Source: Lachnospiraceae bacterium (lineage in GTDB: Bacteria > Bacillota > Clostridia > Lachnospirales > Lachnospiraceae). Taken from it: a stretch of DNA of 64,000 nucleotides. The notes beneath the pieces were generated by a model. It saw only the letters and a program-made list of their open reading frames with translations, was not told the origin of the DNA and did not search any database. Within the stretch, counting starts at the first letter, position 1; every line of letters starts with the position of its first letter. The stretch lies in the NCBI GenBank assembly GCA_015057455.1, contig SVEH01000013.1, positions 18,652 to 82,651 of the forward strand. The letters run 5' to 3'. Shown in pieces: positions 62,518 to 64,000 of the stretch. The position numbers and the translations under genes were made by a program.

Positions 62518-63582
62518 TTAATCCTCACGAAGTTTTACAACTCTTGCGGCCTTTCGTCTGTTAGCATCGTCCATATCAGCATAATGTTTTCTAGTTGTAT
62601 TAACATCTTTGTGGCCTAGAACGTCAGCAACAAGATATATGTCGTTTGTTTCTTTGTATAGGGTAGTACCATAGGTACTTCTAAGTTTATGAGGTGTAAT
62701 TTTCTTATATGGTACAATTGCCTTTGCATATTTCTTTACTAAATCCTCAACAGCTCGAACACTTATTCTTTTGCGTTGAATTGATAAAAATAGCGCATTT
62801 TCATGACCAGCAATAGGCGTAATTGATTTTCTTACATCGTTAATATAATCAACCAATACATCGCATACTTCATCACCAAAGTAAACAATCATTTGATTTC
62901 CACCTTTTCGAGTAACAGTAATACCATTATTCTTAAAGTCTATATGATCTAAATCTAAGCCTACAAGCTCAGACACACGAATTCCTGTACCTAATAGTAG
63001 TGTTACAATTGCCAAATCACGATATTTAGTTATGTTATAATAGATTTTCTGGCGTTCAGATAAGGAATCTGAGCATTCTTCAATATAATCTAATAAAGAT
63101 GCCACTTCATCTGCATCAAGCCTTATAATGGCCTTTTCGTGGATTTTAGGCATACTTATAAGCATAGCAGGATTAGATTCTATATGTTCATGTTTATAAT
63201 AATAGTTTAAAAAACTGCGAAGAGCAGATAATTTTCTTGAAACACCAACTTCTGTATTAGTTACCTTCTTATTATCAGTAGAATTATATAATTTTAGATA
63301 TTCTTGATATTCAACAATATCTTGAACTTTTATATTATTTAACATATCTAATTTAAAATCCGTTGAATTGATATTCTTATATAATGGATTATTTTCTATA
63401 ATAAAATTAAAAAATAGTCGTATATCATATGCATAAGATAATTTAGTTTTTGCAGATGATGTTTGGTCAATTGCTCTAAAATAATCTTTACAAAATGACG
63501 GCATAGTAGAAAGTACATCTCTAAGTTTCTCTGTATATTCAATTTTCTTTTGTTCATGATAATTATTAGCGTCTAGTGCCAT
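62518..63582 (-). CDS. Tyrosine recombinase/integrase (XerC/XerD-like)
   Basis: The 354-residue protein has a SAM-like N-terminal DNA-binding domain (SAKTKLSYAYDIRLFFNFI) and a catalytic domain. The residues R (TGIRVSELVGLDLDH), K (TVTRKGGNQM), H-x-x-R (ITPHKLRSTYGTTLY), H (VLGHKDVNTTRKHY) and the nucleophilic Y near the end of that motif are all visible. GGAGGAA precedes the ATG. It is longer than XerC/D, about 300 residues, which suits an element-borne or accessory recombinase. Its stop lies beside a cluster of palindromes that may contain its sites. Confidence 0.92.
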   Translation of the reverse strand: MALDANNYHEQKKIEYTEKLRDVLSTMPSFCKDYFRAIDQTSSAKTKLSYAYDIRLFFNFIIENNPLYKNINSTDFKLDMLNNIKVQDIVEYQEYLKLYNSTDNKKVTNTEVGVSRKLSALRSFLNYYYKHEHIESNPAMLISMPKIHEKAIIRLDADEVASLLDYIEECSDSLSERQKIYYNITKYRDLAIVTLLLGTGIRVSELVGLDLDHIDFKNNGITVTRKGGNQMIVYFGDEVCDVLVDYINDVRKSITPIAGHENALFLSIQRKRISVRAVEDLVKKYAKAIVPYKKITPHKLRSTYGTTLYKETNDIYLVADVLGHKDVNTTRKHYADMDDANRRKAARVVKLRED

Positions 63583-63777
63583 ATTATAAATTCCTCCGTA
63601 TAATATTATTTTTGTATTGTAACTAACATAAATATAATTATATAATAATAGTTCTTTTTGCGTATAGAGTATTAATAGTTAAAAATATATTTAATATATA
63701 CGCCTATTTTATAAGGACGAAATACCCTTGATATATCAAATATCGTTAATATTGTCTATTAGCTTAAAACTGCAACG

Positions 63778-63813
63778 CAACTCTGCGAAAAATATGTATT
63801 TGTCGCAGAGTTG
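63778..63813. repeat. Perfect 11-bp hairpin before the transposase remnant
   Basis: CAACTCTGCGA (63778-63788) pairs exactly with TCGCAGAGTTG (63803-63813). No T-run follows. It may be an insertion sequence feature or a terminator remnant. Confidence 0.6.
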
Positions 63814-63828
63814 AATATTAAGAAATAA

Positions 63829-63984
63829 ATGTTTTATAATAGGACATGGACAAATATATCTATAGAAGAATTTATAGAAACACTTGATCAATATATCCAC
63901 TGGTACGGAACTAAACGACGAAAATTAACATTGGGAGGACTTAGTCCTCTTCAATACAGAGAACAATTAGGCTTATTAGCTTAA
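63829..63984 (+). pseudogene. IS3-family transposase (OrfB) C-terminal remnant
   Basis: A 51-codon frame (MFYNRTWTNISIEEFIETLD, then QYIHWYGTKRRKLTLGGLSP and QYREQLGLLA) matches the end of the DDE integrase domain of IS3/IS150-type transposases. The catalytic DDE part is absent, so this is a dead fragment. It marks this edge as a site of past transposition. Confidence 0.8.
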
Positions 63985-64000
63985 AGACTAAATAAGCAAA

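Noticed and set aside
63778..63813. Terminal inverted repeat of a complete insertion sequence
   Set aside because: The adjoining transposase is only a C-terminal fragment and no matching repeat was found at the other side within the window.

Overview
The window looks like a chromosomal segment of a low-GC, Gram-positive anaerobe of the Clostridia, most likely a Lachnospiraceae relative. This rests on the AT-rich sequence, strong AGGAGG-type ribosome binding sites, the ylxM-ffh-rpsP-khpA and rimM-trmD blocks, scpA-scpB, fhs and a FtsK/SpoIIIE translocase. No rRNA, tRNA or CRISPR array was recognised.

Layout. 1-4.6 kb (minus strand): an operon pairing an acyl-ACP/CoA ligase-ACP-acyltransferase fusion with a MATE exporter (cut by the window edge), then a membrane-anchored alpha/beta-hydrolase-like protein. 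4.7-10.4 kb: housekeeping translation and secretion genes ylxM, ffh, rpsP, khpA, rimM, trmD and rpsO, with promoters, a probable S15 leader and terminators. 10.4-33 kb: about 23 kb of accessory DNA between rpsO and pnp, genes that are neighbours in many bacteria. It holds an exported protein behind a consensus promoter, sfsA, a GNAT enzyme, two lipoproteins, a tandem-repeat protein coupled to a nuclease-helicase (DUF2075-like), the relic of a DUF3990-type module, a complete Wadjet-like jetABCD locus followed without a gap by a nuclease-helicase, an ArsC-like protein and a chemotaxis receptor. Two unexplained structured intergenic elements precede pnp.

33-44 kb: pnp, a VanZ-domain protein, an amidase-domain exported protein, a DUF89 protein, a coiled-coil protein, a small orphan gene next to the relic of an MNT-HEPN toxin-antitoxin pair, metY, a secreted twin-repeat protein and nadE. 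44-60 kb: a TepA/ClpP-like protein, uppP, ftsK, two ATP-grasp ligases, fhs, an HD-GYP response regulator with a hybrid histidine kinase, a metallophosphoesterase, scpA, scpB and a membrane protein resembling an inactivated site-2 protease. 60-64 kb: a promoter-terminator pair that may encode a small RNA, a broken membrane-protein gene, a BlaI-type repressor with a matching operator and an SdpI-like membrane protein, a 0.6-kb cluster of relatively GC-rich palindromes, a tyrosine recombinase and an IS3-family transposase remnant.

The defence candidates (Wadjet plus helicase, repeat protein plus DUF2075 nuclease-helicase) and the toxin-antitoxin relics mark 13-28 kb and 40-41 kb as accessory. 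The most promising undescribed biology is the helicase fused in operon fashion to jetABCD, the repeat-protein/nuclease-helicase pair, the structured RNA ahead of pnp, and the palindrome cluster beside the recombinase. All functions are inferred from reading motifs; no database search was run.
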